DNA of 64,000 nt from CAXSBR01 sp964252015 (GCA_964252015.1 CAXULW010000010.1:1-64000); one strand, 5' to 3'; positions 33,452 through 42,576 are shown, counted from the stretch's first letter. A program made the numbers and translations. The notes: generated by a model not told the origin, from the sequence alone.

Positions 33452-33687
33452 CGCCCGACCTCGGCGGCGAGGATCTCCTCGATGCGCTCGGAGACGTCGC
33501 TGCGGCCGCTATGGCCGGTGCCGGCAGCCCCGAGCCGCCGCCGACCCGCCGGGTCTCCGAGGTATGCCTCGAGGGCCTCGCGGCTGATGTCGGCGATGGT
33601 GGCGCCTCGGCGTGCGGCTTCGTGCCGCAATCGTGCGTCGAGTGCGTCGGGGATCTTGACGGTGGTCCGCTTCACGTATGCCAGCAT
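33448..33687 (-). CDS. Ribbon-helix-helix antitoxin, VapB-like
   Basis: 79 residues from ATG 33687. The N-terminal ribbon-helix-helix is clear: KRTTVKIPDALDARLRHEAA, then GATIADISREALEAYLG. The C-terminal half is Gly/Ala/Arg-rich and ends IEEILAAEVGR, a probable toxin-binding helix. It overlaps the PIN toxin at its stop. This is the second toxin-antitoxin pair within 1.4 kb and runs in the opposite direction to the first. Confidence 0.85.
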   Translation of the reverse strand: MLAYVKRTTVKIPDALDARLRHEAARRGATIADISREALEAYLGDPAGRRRLGAAGTGHSGRSDVSERIEEILAAEVGR

Positions 33688-33890
33688 ACCCACTGCCGCG
33701 AACCGTGTCCTCACCGGCTTTCCTGGACTGCGGTCTTCACAGGTCGCGCTTCTTCGGTTTCACGACGCCCGCCTGGTAGATGTCCTCCTCGAGATGGAGG
33801 GCGACGCAGAAGATCGATCGTGAGTCAGATTCGCCGGGCCGCGCTTGTTGACACGGTGGGCTGGTCAGCCAGTTCGTACGAGGAGGAGCC

Positions 33891-34421
33891 ATGACCCCTG
33901 TTTTCGGAATCATCTTTGCGATCGCCTGCGGCCTGCTGGCACCGTCCCGCGGTGCGGCGATCAAAGCCGCGGTCGTGCTGATGGCCACGGCGACCGCGAT
34001 CCAGACGTGGGATCTCGGGGCCGGGTTGGGCAGCAACCCGGCGAGCACGATCCGGGAAGGCTCGTACTGGGTTGTCCAGCTGATCATCGTCGCGGTGATC
34101 ACTGCGCTCACCGCGGGCGTGTTCGAGATGCGGGCGCGGCGTGCCCGTAGCGAGGGTCGGCCGCTGCGCCGGGACGGGTTCGTCGGGCGGCACGGTGGGC
34201 TGTCCCTCGCGCTGGGTGAGGCGGCACTGCTGGTCGTCGGCTTGGTGATCGTGAGCGTGATGTACGGCGTGCACAAGACGCACGGCCACGGCGCCGGCAG
34301 CATTCCGGCCGGCGGCGTCATCGGTCTGGTCGTCGGCTCGGTCGCGGCCGTCGCCCTCGGGGCGTACGCCTACCTTGGCGCGCGGCGTGGTCACGTGGGG
34401 CTCCTGAAGCGCACGGCGTGA
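33891..34421 (+). CDS. Four-helix integral membrane protein, unknown function
   Basis: 176 residues with four hydrophobic segments (about 5-20, 24-40, 62-78, 104-125 and a last one near 145-165, of which four or five span the membrane). Between the second pair lies a basic loop (RARRARSEGRPLRRDG). ATG 33891 has a strong AGGAGGAG site. No family is recognised. It precedes the two-component genes on the same strand by about 125 bp, but no functional link can be shown. Confidence 0.75.
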   Translation: MTPVFGIIFAIACGLLAPSRGAAIKAAVVLMATATAIQTWDLGAGLGSNPASTIREGSYWVVQLIIVAVITALTAGVFEMRARRARSEGRPLRRDGFVGRHGGLSLALGEAALLVVGLVIVSVMYGVHKTHGHGAGSIPAGGVIGLVVGSVAAVALGAYAYLGARRGHVGLLKRTA

Positions 34422-34545
34422 CGGTGGGCTTCGCCGGCGCTGCGGCGGGGTCGCGCAGACTCGCCGGGGCGGCGTTGCGGACGGGCCGGGCGACAACCAC
34501 AATTCACCTGAGTCGGGTCGCATGAGTCGGGCGGGGAGGCCGTCG

Positions 34546-35733
34546 ATGAGCTGGGGACTGACTCGCGTCTTGGGGCGGCGGGTGGCGGGCGCTGCCGGCG
34601 TTGCGATCGGTGACCTCGTCTTCGCGGTGCTGCTCAGCGCGAGCGCGGTGCTGTCGGCGGCCGGCATCACCTCGAATTCGGGCAACCCGAATGCGGGACC
34701 GGCGGCTGCGGTGGCGGTGCTGTCGATGAGCGCCCCCGTCCTGCTCGCTCGGGCGTGGCCGCTCGCCGCGTGCGCGGTGCTGGCTATCGGCGCGCCCCTG
34801 AATTGGCTGGTGATCGGCGACCTCGTCCGCTGCGGGGCCGGTTTGATCGCCGTCTTCTACGTCGCGTTCGTCGCCGGCCTGAAGTGCCGGACGGTGCACA
34901 CGGCCGCAGGCATTGCTCTGCTGAGCGTGAACGTCGTGTGCCAGGCCTACTCGGACCCGAAGCTCGGGGCGGGCGCGATCCTGCTGATGATCCCGGTCGC
35001 GGCCGCTTTCGCCGCCGCCGGCCGGCTCGTCGCCAGCCGCAACGCCACCGTCGCGGCACTGCACGCGAACACCGCCCAACTGCGCCACGAGCGCGAAGAA
35101 AACGCCCGGCTCGCGGTCGCCACCGAACACGCCCGCATCGTCGGCGACCTGGACGGGTTCCTCGCCGCGCAGGTCGACCGGATCACGGACACCGCGACGT
35201 CCGGACGGGCGTCCCTGGCGGCGGATCCGGAACGGGCCAGGGCCGCGTTCACGTCCATCAGCCAGGCCGGACGCGCCGCGCTCGTGCGGATGCGGGAGGT
35301 CGTGTCCGAACTCGAGCCGACACCCGAGGCGTCCGGTACCGGCGAGCGCGCACCCACGCTGGCCCAGCTTGACCGGCTGCTCGCAGACGCGACGGAATCG
35401 CCGGCCCGGCTCGAAGTGATCGGCGATCCCCGGATGTTGTCGCCCGGCCTGGAACTGTCCGTCTACCGGATCGTCGAACGGCTGCTGGAAGCTACTGCCC
35501 GCGACCGCGCCGGACGCGGCCCGCGCCCGCCGGTCGCGGTGACGCTGCAGTTCTGCGCCCACGAGCTGCGGTTGACGGTGACCGGGGCGGCGGCGCGGCG
35601 CGCGCACACCCGGGCCGCGCTGGCGGCCGCGCAGCTTCGCGCTTCGGTGCATCGCGGAAGCGTGCACAGCACAGCTGCCGACGGGATCCGCACCACGGTC
35701 GTGGCGCTGCCGCTGACCGCCGGCCATGGCTGA
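34546..35733 (+). CDS. Degenerate sensor histidine kinase (no phospho-acceptor His)
   Basis: 395 residues from ATG 34546, which has GGGGAGG six bases upstream (ATG 34522 would add eight residues). Six hydrophobic segments lead into a helical dimerisation region like that of HisKA_3/NarL-type kinases. Where active members read RIARELHDVVAH, this protein reads RIVGDLDGFLAA: the His is replaced by Asp203 and the following Asp by Gly. The ATPase domain is also eroded; no N-box Asn or G-box glycines are seen. It overlaps the intact kinase gene by eight bases. A regulatory pseudokinase that forms heterodimers with its neighbour is a plausible role. Confidence 0.82.
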   Translation: MSWGLTRVLGRRVAGAAGVAIGDLVFAVLLSASAVLSAAGITSNSGNPNAGPAAAVAVLSMSAPVLLARAWPLAACAVLAIGAPLNWLVIGDLVRCGAGLIAVFYVAFVAGLKCRTVHTAAGIALLSVNVVCQAYSDPKLGAGAILLMIPVAAAFAAAGRLVASRNATVAALHANTAQLRHEREENARLAVATEHARIVGDLDGFLAAQVDRITDTATSGRASLAADPERARAAFTSISQAGRAALVRMREVVSELEPTPEASGTGERAPTLAQLDRLLADATESPARLEVIGDPRMLSPGLELSVYRIVERLLEATARDRAGRGPRPPVAVTLQFCAHELRLTVTGAAARRAHTRAALAAAQLRASVHRGSVHSTAADGIRTTVVALPLTAGHG

Positions 35734-36904
35734 CATACGCGTTGCCCGCGGGCGCCGAGAGCTGCGGTGGGCGGATCCCGCGGCCGCGGTGATCCTCGCC
35801 GCCGCCACCGCAGCCATCGGGCATCGATTGTGGTCCGGCCCGGCCTGGAGCGCCACCGACATGTCGTGCGCGGTGGGCGCATGCCTGCCCGTCTGGTGGC
35901 GCCGGAGATTTCCGCTCGTCGTCGCAATGGCAACCGCGGCCCTCACCATGGCACCATTCCTGAACGCCGGTGGCGGGCGGATCTACGCCGGCCCGACGAG
36001 CGGCCCAGGTCTGGCCGCGATGTTCCTGGTCGCGATGGCGCTGGGCTCGCGGTCCCCGTGGCCTCGCTCGTTGCTCGGGTTGGTGCCTCTGACGGCCGCC
36101 GCCGCGGTCACTGGCGGGCCCCGGTTCAACCCGTTCCTGGTGGTGATCGTGGTCGGCCCGTGGCTCGTCGGCCTGGTGCTCGCGTCGCGGCAGCGCGCCG
36201 CCGATCAGCTCGCCCGTCGCGCCCGCGAACTCATCGAGGAACGCGAGGCGTTCGCGGCGACGTCGGTGCGTTACGAGCGGGCCCGGATCGCCCGTGAGCT
36301 CCACGACATCGTCGCGCACAACGTGTGCATGATGGTCGTGCAGGCAAACGCCGGCAGCTTCCTGGTCGATCAGAAACCCGAAGCCGCCGCGGAGGCCTTC
36401 GCCGCCATCGACGCGGCCGGACGCCAAGCCCGGGAGGAGGTCGGCCGGCTTGCCGTGCTCCTCGACGAGGAACCACCGAACCTGCCGGGCGACCTGCGCG
36501 TCGTCGAGGACATCATCGACACGGCGCAGCGGTCAGGGCTGCGGATCAGCTACGAACTCCGGGGCGAGGCCGCTGAGCTGTCGGTCGCCGCCGGTGACGT
36601 GATCCATAAGGTGATCCGCGAGGCGATCACCAACGCCGTCAAGCACGCCGCCGGGGCGGCGGTCGAGGTGATCGTCGAGTCCGGGTCCGACGCGACGAGC
36701 GTCCAGGTGCATAACGGCCCGAGCGCGGCCGCGGATCGGGGATTGACCGCGGTCGGCGGCGGGCACGGGCTGGCCGGCATGCGGGAACGCATCCAGCAAC
36801 TGGGCGGGCTGCTGAACGCCGGACCCGACGGCTGCGGCGGTTGGCTCGTGACGGCCCGGGTCCCCAGCCGCCTGGAACCCCTCGCCCAACCCCTCGCACC
36901 ATGA
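35726..36904 (+). CDS. NarL-type sensor histidine kinase
   Basis: 392 residues. About five membrane helices (1-165) lead to a HisKA_3 domain with the H-box RIARELHDIVAHNV (His193), then the HATPase with N-box REAITNAVKHA and G-box GGGHGLAGMRERIQQLGG. All catalytic motifs are present, in contrast to the preceding gene. It overlaps the upstream pseudokinase by eight bases and the downstream regulator by four (ATGA), so the three are one translation unit. The signal it senses is probably membrane-related; there is no extracytoplasmic domain of note. Confidence 0.93.
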   Translation: MADIRVARGRRELRWADPAAAVILAAATAAIGHRLWSGPAWSATDMSCAVGACLPVWWRRRFPLVVAMATAALTMAPFLNAGGGRIYAGPTSGPGLAAMFLVAMALGSRSPWPRSLLGLVPLTAAAAVTGGPRFNPFLVVIVVGPWLVGLVLASRQRAADQLARRARELIEEREAFAATSVRYERARIARELHDIVAHNVCMMVVQANAGSFLVDQKPEAAAEAFAAIDAAGRQAREEVGRLAVLLDEEPPNLPGDLRVVEDIIDTAQRSGLRISYELRGEAAELSVAAGDVIHKVIREAITNAVKHAAGAAVEVIVESGSDATSVQVHNGPSAAADRGLTAVGGGHGLAGMRERIQQLGGLLNAGPDGCGGWLVTARVPSRLEPLAQPLAP

Positions 36905-37587
36905 CCGGCGCCTACGCCGACACGCCGGGCGATCCGATCAGCGTCGTCGTCGCCGACGACCAGCAGCTCGTCCGTGGCGGATTCCGCGTCATCCTCGACG
37001 CCCAACCCGACATCACCGTCGTCGGCGAGGCAAGAGACGGGCACGAGGCGATCCAGCTGGCCCGGACCCTGTCTCCCACCGTGGTCCTGCTCGACATCCG
37101 CATGCCGAACCTCGACGGCCTGGCCGCCGCCCGCGCGATCCTCGAGCACACCAGCAGCCGCGTGCTCATGCTCACCACCTTCGACACCGACGAGTACGTT
37201 TACGCCGCACTGCGCGCCGGCGCCAGCGGGTTCCTGCTCAAGGACGCCCCGACCGAGCACCTGGTGACGGCGGTCCGCTGCGTTGCTCGCGGCGACGCGC
37301 TCCTCGACCCCGCCGTCACCCGGCGGCTGATCGACCGATTCGCGCACGCAGCACGCCCCCCGGCCGACCTCCCGACCGTCTTCGGCGCGCTCACCGCACG
37401 TGAGCGCGATGTGCTGCGCCAGATCGCCCAAGGGATGTCGAACGCCGAGATCGCAGCACACCTCGTGATCGAAGAAAGCACCGTCAAGTCCCACGTCACG
37501 CGCATCCTCACCAAACTCGACCTCCGCGACCGCGTCCAGGCCGTCGTGCTCGCCTACGAATCACAATTCGTGACGCCGCAGAAGTAG
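36901..37587 (+). CDS. NarL/FixJ response regulator
   Basis: 228 residues. The receiver domain has Asp19/Asp20 (VVADDQQLVR), phospho-acceptor Asp65 in VVLLDIRMPN, Thr in LTTFD and Lys in LLKDAP. The C-terminal LuxR helix-turn-helix (about 160-225) reads LTARERDVLRQIAQGMSNAEIAAHL and STVKSHVTRILTKL. The partner kinase is immediately upstream. Target genes are not evident; the next gene is a small VOC protein 103 bp on. Confidence 0.95.
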   Translation: MTGAYADTPGDPISVVVADDQQLVRGGFRVILDAQPDITVVGEARDGHEAIQLARTLSPTVVLLDIRMPNLDGLAAARAILEHTSSRVLMLTTFDTDEYVYAALRAGASGFLLKDAPTEHLVTAVRCVARGDALLDPAVTRRLIDRFAHAARPPADLPTVFGALTARERDVLRQIAQGMSNAEIAAHLVIEESTVKSHVTRILTKLDLRDRVQAVVLAYESQFVTPQK

Positions 37588-37690
37588 GCGCCCTCACCGG
37601 CGCACGACCGCCTCGACGCGCGGGTCTCGGTGGGCTCGCCGGTTGATACCGTTCACATCTTGGTGAAGGGACGAGCAGAAACGAGCGCCT

Positions 37691-38068
37691 GTGCACCTCA
37701 GCCGACTGTCCACCCTGCTCATCGACGCGCCGACAAACCAGGCGGCAGCGAGCGCGGCGTTCTGGTCGGCCGCCTTAGGGGTTTCGGCCCACAGTCCGCC
37801 AGGAGAGCCGCAGTTTCAGACCCTGCAGGATCCAATCCCGGACCTCGTCGTCGCCGTACAAGCGATCCACGGTCCCGCCCGCTACCACGTCGACATCGAA
37901 ACCGACGACGTGGCCGCGGAAGTGCAACGGTTGACCGAACTCGGCGCGGTCGAAGTGTCCCGCTGGCAAGGCTGCCACACGCTCGAAGTCCCCGGGGGCC
38001 ACCTGCTCTGCGTCATCCCGGTCCACAGTGACCCGGCCACCTTCGCCCGCCTCGCTCGAGCCTGGTGA
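37691..38068 (+). CDS. Small VOC/glyoxalase-like protein
   Basis: 125 residues from GTG 37691. The glyoxalase-like fold is seen in LIDAPTNQAAASAAFWSAALG, RYHVDIETDDVAAEVQRLTELGA and the C-terminal VPGGHLLCVIPV. These match the PF18029-type glyoxalase-like proteins of actinobacteria, which are often of unknown function and occur beside two-component systems. There is no strong ribosome site. Confidence 0.78.
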   Translation: MHLSRLSTLLIDAPTNQAAASAAFWSAALGVSAHSPPGEPQFQTLQDPIPDLVVAVQAIHGPARYHVDIETDDVAAEVQRLTELGAVEVSRWQGCHTLEVPGGHLLCVIPVHSDPATFARLARAW

Positions 38069-38107
38069 CAAACGGGTGCGGAGCTGACCTGCTGCTCTGT
38101 ATCGGTC

Positions 38108-38992
38108 CTAGCGAACCTTGGTGTCGTTTGCCGGTTCGATGAAGTTGGCGATCGCTCGGGCGACGGCTTCCGGTGCTTGTTCGGCTTGGTGGTGGCCCGA
38201 TTCGATCAGCACATGATTGATGGGCGATGCGAGCCACGGTCGCCATATCTCTCGAGGGTCGCCGTGGATGTCGAGGTCGTCGTCGGTGGACTCCAGCAGC
38301 AGGGTCGGGCAACAAATCTTCCGGCCGGCTGCGCGATCGGCGGCGTCGTGGTCGCGATCGATGCCGAGGCCGGCGCGGTAGTCCTCGGCCATCCCGTGGA
38401 CGACCTTCGGGTCACGAAAGGCTGCCCAGACGTCGGCGTGGTTCTCCTCGCCCATCTCGGCCGGCGACGGTGTGGCGTACCAGGCGTCGGGATCGGCGCA
38501 GATGAACCGTTCCGCCGGTTTCACGGTCTGACCCAGGAACCACCAGTGCCACCAGGCTGCTGCGAAGCTGGCGTCGGTGCGTTCGAGATGTTCGATGACC
38601 GGCAGGCCGTCCATCACGACGAGGTGCGTGACGCGCTCGGGATGGTCCATCGCCGTCCGGAACGCGACCAGCGCGCCGCGGTCGTGCCCGACAACGGCAA
38701 ATCTCTGGTGTCCCAGGCTCGCCATCAGGGCCACCACGTCTGCAGCCATCGCTCGCTTGGACGACTGCGCGTGATCGGGTTGGGCCGGTGGAAGTGTCGA
38801 GCGTCCGTAGCCGCGCAGGTCGGGCGTGACCACCGTGTGGGACGCCGCCAGTATCGGGGCTACGGCGTGCCATGTCGTGTGGGTGCGCGGATGACCGTGC
38901 AGCAGCACGACCGCACTGCCGCTGCCGCCGTGCCTGACGCGGAGGGTGACCGGTGGCGTCTCGATTTCAGCCAGCGTGAATCCGTCGAACAT
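38108..38992 (-). CDS. Alpha/beta hydrolase of the haloacetate dehalogenase / epoxide hydrolase group
   Basis: 294 residues from ATG 38992. The oxyanion motif is HGHPRTH, the nucleophile is Asp104 in VVGHDRGA, and the catalytic His is in SGHHQAEQ. A WHWWFLGQ segment matches the halide-binding His/Trp of fluoroacetate dehalogenases, and the first substrate-carboxylate Arg (after the nucleophile) is kept. The second Arg three residues on is Leu here, so haloacetate may not be the substrate. It is convergent with the preceding gene. No strong ribosome site is visible. Confidence 0.85.
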   Translation of the reverse strand: MFDGFTLAEIETPPVTLRVRHGGSGSAVVLLHGHPRTHTTWHAVAPILAASHTVVTPDLRGYGRSTLPPAQPDHAQSSKRAMAADVVALMASLGHQRFAVVGHDRGALVAFRTAMDHPERVTHLVVMDGLPVIEHLERTDASFAAAWWHWWFLGQTVKPAERFICADPDAWYATPSPAEMGEENHADVWAAFRDPKVVHGMAEDYRAGLGIDRDHDAADRAAGRKICCPTLLLESTDDDLDIHGDPREIWRPWLASPINHVLIESGHHQAEQAPEAVARAIANFIEPANDTKVR

Positions 38993-39022
38993 CAACGAAA
39001 ATTATCAGCGCTGCGACGAGTA

Positions 39023-39366
39023 GCCCGCGTGGTCATCCGGTTGCGGGTGGAACGGATCGCCGAACTGAACCGACGCAACGCGCAGCTGCAGGAGCAGGGT
39101 CGCCGGGCGGTGGCCGACAAGCGGGCGCGTGTGACCCGCGAGCTGCTGATGGCAGTGGTGCCGAAGAAGATGACGGCGTACACGGCCACCGGGTAGCGCC
39201 GCCCGGCCGCCAGGATCAAACCCGACAGGGCACAGACCGGGATGGCCAGCGTCGACCCCCGCCCGGAGTAGCGGGCCACCTCGACGGCACTACCGACCGC
39301 CAGGACGATCGCGAGCCCGACGTCACCGTAGCGACGCACGGAGGGCCAGCAGAGTCGCCTCGACAT
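39023..39366. pseudogene. Histidine kinase remnant, in two pieces on opposite strands
   Basis: On the minus strand 39366-39170 encodes a start ATG and three hydrophobic segments (YGDVGLAIVLAVGSAV, STLAIPVCALSGLIL, YPVAVYAVIFFGT) like the membrane part of actinobacterial sensor kinases. On the plus strand 39023-39199 encodes RVERIAELNRRNAQLQEQGR and DKRARVTRELL, resembling the helix before a HisKA_3 H-box, then a stop. The two pieces adjoin in inverted orientation, as if an internal inversion broke one gene. Neither part is a working gene. Confidence 0.5.
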
Positions 39367-39536
39367 GAGAGGAACTGCCCTGACCGCAACGCCCGCGAAT
39401 CCCAACGGCACGCTCAGCACACAGCACAGCGAGGAAGCCCAGGCGCCCGCGAGACCCCACATCCCGCGAGCGCCTCAGCCTGCCCCTAAACAGAAGACAG
39501 CACGTATGGGTCGAGCCCCTACGTCGCCGCGACGGA

Positions 39537-40550
39537 TCAGAACATACCGTTGCCGTTCATCGCCGTCTTCGGGTCAGGGACGTCTTGGACGCCGTCCCAG
39601 TGCTCGACGACCTTGTTGTTACGCACTCGGTAGATGTCGACGACCGACTGGCCCAAATCGCCACGAGCTTTCTGGAAGTGGTAGTGCACGGCCACGAGGT
39701 CACCTTCGGCGATAACCCGAGCGACGGTGAGGATCGCCTTCGGGTTGGCCGCGTATATCCCCGCGTAATAAGCCTTGAGGGCAGCCGTACCGTCGGCGAT
39801 AAGCGGGTCATGCTGGTAGACGCCTGGCGCGACGAACCGGTCCACGCCGGCGGAATTGTGATGAACGAGTTCGTACACGTACGCGGCGACCACCAAGACA
39901 CTGGCCGCAGTCGACTTGGACGGATCTGGGTTACTGGTCTGGGGCAGGCTCAGGGTGGAGAACAGGTCGTGCCCGCTAACCGTTGAAGCCGGGACATTCT
40001 CGATGTTGTCCCAGTGTTCGGCAATGAGTCCGTGGTCGACTCGGAAGATGTCGATGATCGACTGTCCTGGGGCGCCTGGCACGGGAACCGAGTGGCTTTG
40101 TAGCAGCACGAGGTTGCCCTGGGCAATGGCGCGCTGGACGTACATACGAGAGTTGGGAATTATGGCGTGCAGGAGATTGACGAGTTGGATCAGGCCCGCC
40201 TGCCCATCCGCGACGGTCGGATTGTGCTCTTTATAACTGGTCGAGGTGTACTTGGCAACGATGCCGGGGATTTGGTTCGGATCCAGACCCGGGTTGTCGA
40301 ATAACCTCGAGTTGAAGGTCAGGACGAGTGTCTTGTTGGCGGCGGCCGTGTTGGCGGCGGAGCTTCGTTGACTGTTTGCTGTCGTGGTCGCCGCGGTGAC
40401 CGGGGCGGCTTGGCTGCTGGTCAGCTGCACCGCCTGGCCGATCAACACCGCTGACGACAGGCCGACGGCCATGCCGACCCGACCCATCGAACTGACCCTG
40501 TGAGCCGCGCCCCTGCGACCAAGCCTGAAGCGCGCCGAAATACCCGCCAT
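39537..40550 (-). CDS. Secreted protein with two SnoaL-like domains
   Basis: 337 residues from ATG 40550, with GGGGGGAACG upstream. A signal sequence (about 12-48, ending SSQAAP) is followed by a short Ala/Thr linker and two NTF2/SnoaL-like units (about 70-190 and 205-330). Both repeat the same endings: SIIDIFRVDHGLIAEHWDNIENVP and SVVDIYRVRNNKVVEHWDGVQDVP. Members of this fold bind or isomerise polyketide-like molecules, and many are of unknown function. Base composition is clearly lower in GC than neighbouring genes, which suggests a different origin. Confidence 0.84.
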   Translation of the reverse strand: MAGISARFRLGRRGAAHRVSSMGRVGMAVGLSSAVLIGQAVQLTSSQAAPVTAATTTANSQRSSAANTAAANKTLVLTFNSRLFDNPGLDPNQIPGIVAKYTSTSYKEHNPTVADGQAGLIQLVNLLHAIIPNSRMYVQRAIAQGNLVLLQSHSVPVPGAPGQSIIDIFRVDHGLIAEHWDNIENVPASTVSGHDLFSTLSLPQTSNPDPSKSTAASVLVVAAYVYELVHHNSAGVDRFVAPGVYQHDPLIADGTAALKAYYAGIYAANPKAILTVARVIAEGDLVAVHYHFQKARGDLGQSVVDIYRVRNNKVVEHWDGVQDVPDPKTAMNGNGMF

Positions 40551-41214
40551 CGTTCCCCCCGGAATCAACCACTATGGACCGCCAGCCCACCAGCTGGCCG
40601 CTGGAACTTATCGTATAAATCGGAATTGCATAAGAGTGCTCGGGCGACGTCTCGCGTGGCCTGTTCCCGGCGCGAGCGCGGCCGGCCTGCCGGTGTCCGT
40701 GATGGGCCGGGCCGTTGGGTCGGCCGTCACGCATACGAACCGGTGACGGGATACGGCGACCCGACCGGAAGGCGGGGCTAGATCCCGCGGCGCCCGCGCA
40801 ACAGGTAGACGATCGGCACAACGCCCGCTGAGTTCACCGGGACCAGCGCCGCTCCCCATACCCGCTTCGAGCTCGCGGACTCTGCGGTGAGGTATCACCG
40901 ATAGCGGAGTTCGTACTCCCACATCAGCGCTCACGAGACGCAAGACACATTGGTGCTGCCAGCCATGAGTCGACAGTCGCTCGACGGGATGGCCTCGAGA
41001 TCGAGAGTTCTTGCGCACGGTGATCACTGAAGCTTCGTTGCTGTTGGTCAGTTTTCACGCAGCGCCGAAATAAAGTTCAGGAATTATTCTGATCGTAACG
41101 TCATCCGCAGCGTGTGGTGACGACAGAACGCTCTGGCCGGCTGATAATAATGAAGTCATCCGTGCGGGGGACAACATGAAGGCTTGATCACATGGTTGAG
41201 AAGACCCCGGGCTA
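40551..41214. other. Gene-poor 664-bp region, AT-richer
   Basis: No intact gene is supported. It holds the 3' end of a possible PLDc_N-like membrane gene (see next entry) and, from about 41030 to 41215, a markedly AT-richer stretch with many ATAAT-like words that could contain the promoter of the small gene at 41215. Confidence 0.5.
40778..40891 (-). pseudogene. Possible C-terminal remnant of a PLDc_N-type small membrane protein
   Basis: A 37-codon open stretch with an upstream in-frame stop and no start codon reads KRVWGAALVPVNSAGVVPIV then YLLRGRRG, the usual hydrophobic end of PLDc_N proteins (W-x-x-x-x-hydrophobic-P-x-x-GP-x-x-YLLxGRR). Only the last third of the domain remains. Confidence 0.35.
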
Positions 41215-41454
41215 ATGCGCGCCGACTTCGATTATGACGACGAAATGATCGCTGTCGTCCAGCTGGTGCAGGAAGGCGGACACACGTCCATCTACATCGC
41301 CAACGTAGTCGGCGTTCCATGGGGCCTGCTCGCCCAACAATGCCGCGACATGGCTGACCGCCTCGAACAACGTGAACGCGATGGTATAGGCGGGCTCATC
41401 CGCTTCGACCTTGATGACAACGACCTGGACCAATTGCTCGGCAACGGTTTGTGA
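41215..41454 (+). CDS. Small acidic hypothetical protein
   Basis: 79 residues from ATG 41215, rich in Asp and Glu (RADFDYDDEM, FDLDDNDLDQL). No membrane segment or known family. Codon use looks coding and differs from the AT-rich region just upstream. The ribosome site is weak. It precedes the MTHFR-like gene by about 100 bp on the same strand; a link is not shown. Confidence 0.55.
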   Translation: MRADFDYDDEMIAVVQLVQEGGHTSIYIANVVGVPWGLLAQQCRDMADRLEQRERDGIGGLIRFDLDDNDLDQLLGNGL

Positions 41455-41550
41455 TCTCGACTCCTTAACCGCCGGCCGCCTCCGTCCCTCCCGGTGTGCC
41501 TGAGGTGTGCGAGGCTGTGCTGGTGGCTGGTTCGTGTTGATGGCTGTGCC

Positions 41551-42576
41551 GTGACGCTGGCCATCAGCGCTCCCGGCTGCCCGAAGCGGATGGTGTTCGG
41601 TCCGTGTGGAGGTGTCCGGCCGGATGGCCCGTGCGAGATGGGACCCCAGCCGTGCGTATTCAGTGACGTCGTGGCGTGGCCGGACGCGCAGGTTCCGGCC
41701 GTGGCCCCAGCGTCGGTGCCCCGCGTGCTCACCGACTGGAGCGTTCCCGCGTTCGACCGCACCGCGCTCGAGCAGGTCGCGTCCATCTTGGCATCGGCGT
41801 GCGATGCGGTGCTGGTCGGCGATCACCAGGACCGGCTGGACTTCCCGACGACCCAGCTCGGAGCCATGCTGCTCGAAGCCGGCGTGACGCCGTGGCTGAC
41901 CCTGACCTGCCGCGACCGTAACCGCCTGGTGCTGGAGCAGGACCTACGCGGCTTGCACCATCTCGGCATCCGCACCGTCCTGTGCGTCACCGGTGACGGC
42001 CGGGCCTTCGACGTACGTCCCGACGTCACCCAGGTGTTCGATCTGGACAGCACTCGGTTGACCGCGCTGGCCGCGTCGGTCGGGATGGCGCCAGGCGTCG
42101 TCGAGTCGCCCACCGCGTCGCCCCGGCGACTGCGTCCGGCCCGGCTGGTGGAAAAGCAGCGGGCCGGCGCAACGGTCGGGGTGCTCAACCACGTCGCTGC
42201 CGTTTCCGACGCGGCCGATTTCGTGTACGCGGCGCGACGGAACGGACTGGTCATCCCGGTGATCGCGTCGGTGGCCGTCTTCACCGATGCTGTGTCTGCT
42301 GCGGTGTTGCAGGCGCTGCCCGGTCTCGATCTCGACCCGGACGCCGTCGCCGCCGTCACCGGCGCGCGCGATCCGGTGGTCGCCGGGATCGATTCGGCCG
42401 TGGCCGAAGCCGCGGCTCTGTTGGCCATCGACGGAATCGACGGGGTCAACCTGTCCGGGCTGGCGTCCTCGCGTGGGTACGCTGCGGCCGCGGAGATTCA
42501 GGCCGAGATCGGTCGCCGGATCCTCGCCGACCCCATGTCCGGCGACACCGTCCTCCCCGGCGGGGACCGGCCGTGA
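41551..42576 (+). CDS. MTHFR-like protein with N-terminal MetV-type cysteine motif
   Basis: 341 residues from GTG 41551. The first 35 residues carry a Cys-rich motif, with Cys10, Cys19, Cys28 and Cys35 in CPKRMVFGPCGG and PDGPCEMGPQPC; this is the signature of MetV/MTHFR C-terminal-domain proteins (PF12225), which bind zinc or partner with MetF. The remainder resembles a methylenetetrahydrofolate reductase barrel (DHQDRLDFPTTQLGAMLLEAG, LTCRDRNRLVLEQDLRGLHHLGIRTVLCVTGD, RQ-like QRAGA). Length and order fit a fused MetV-MetF-like protein that could make methyl-tetrahydrofolate. Its stop overlaps a methyltransferase start (GTGA), implying a joint methyl-transfer role. Confidence 0.78.
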   Translation: MTLAISAPGCPKRMVFGPCGGVRPDGPCEMGPQPCVFSDVVAWPDAQVPAVAPASVPRVLTDWSVPAFDRTALEQVASILASACDAVLVGDHQDRLDFPTTQLGAMLLEAGVTPWLTLTCRDRNRLVLEQDLRGLHHLGIRTVLCVTGDGRAFDVRPDVTQVFDLDSTRLTALAASVGMAPGVVESPTASPRRLRPARLVEKQRAGATVGVLNHVAAVSDAADFVYAARRNGLVIPVIASVAVFTDAVSAAVLQALPGLDLDPDAVAAVTGARDPVVAGIDSAVAEAAALLAIDGIDGVNLSGLASSRGYAAAAEIQAEIGRRILADPMSGDTVLPGGDRP

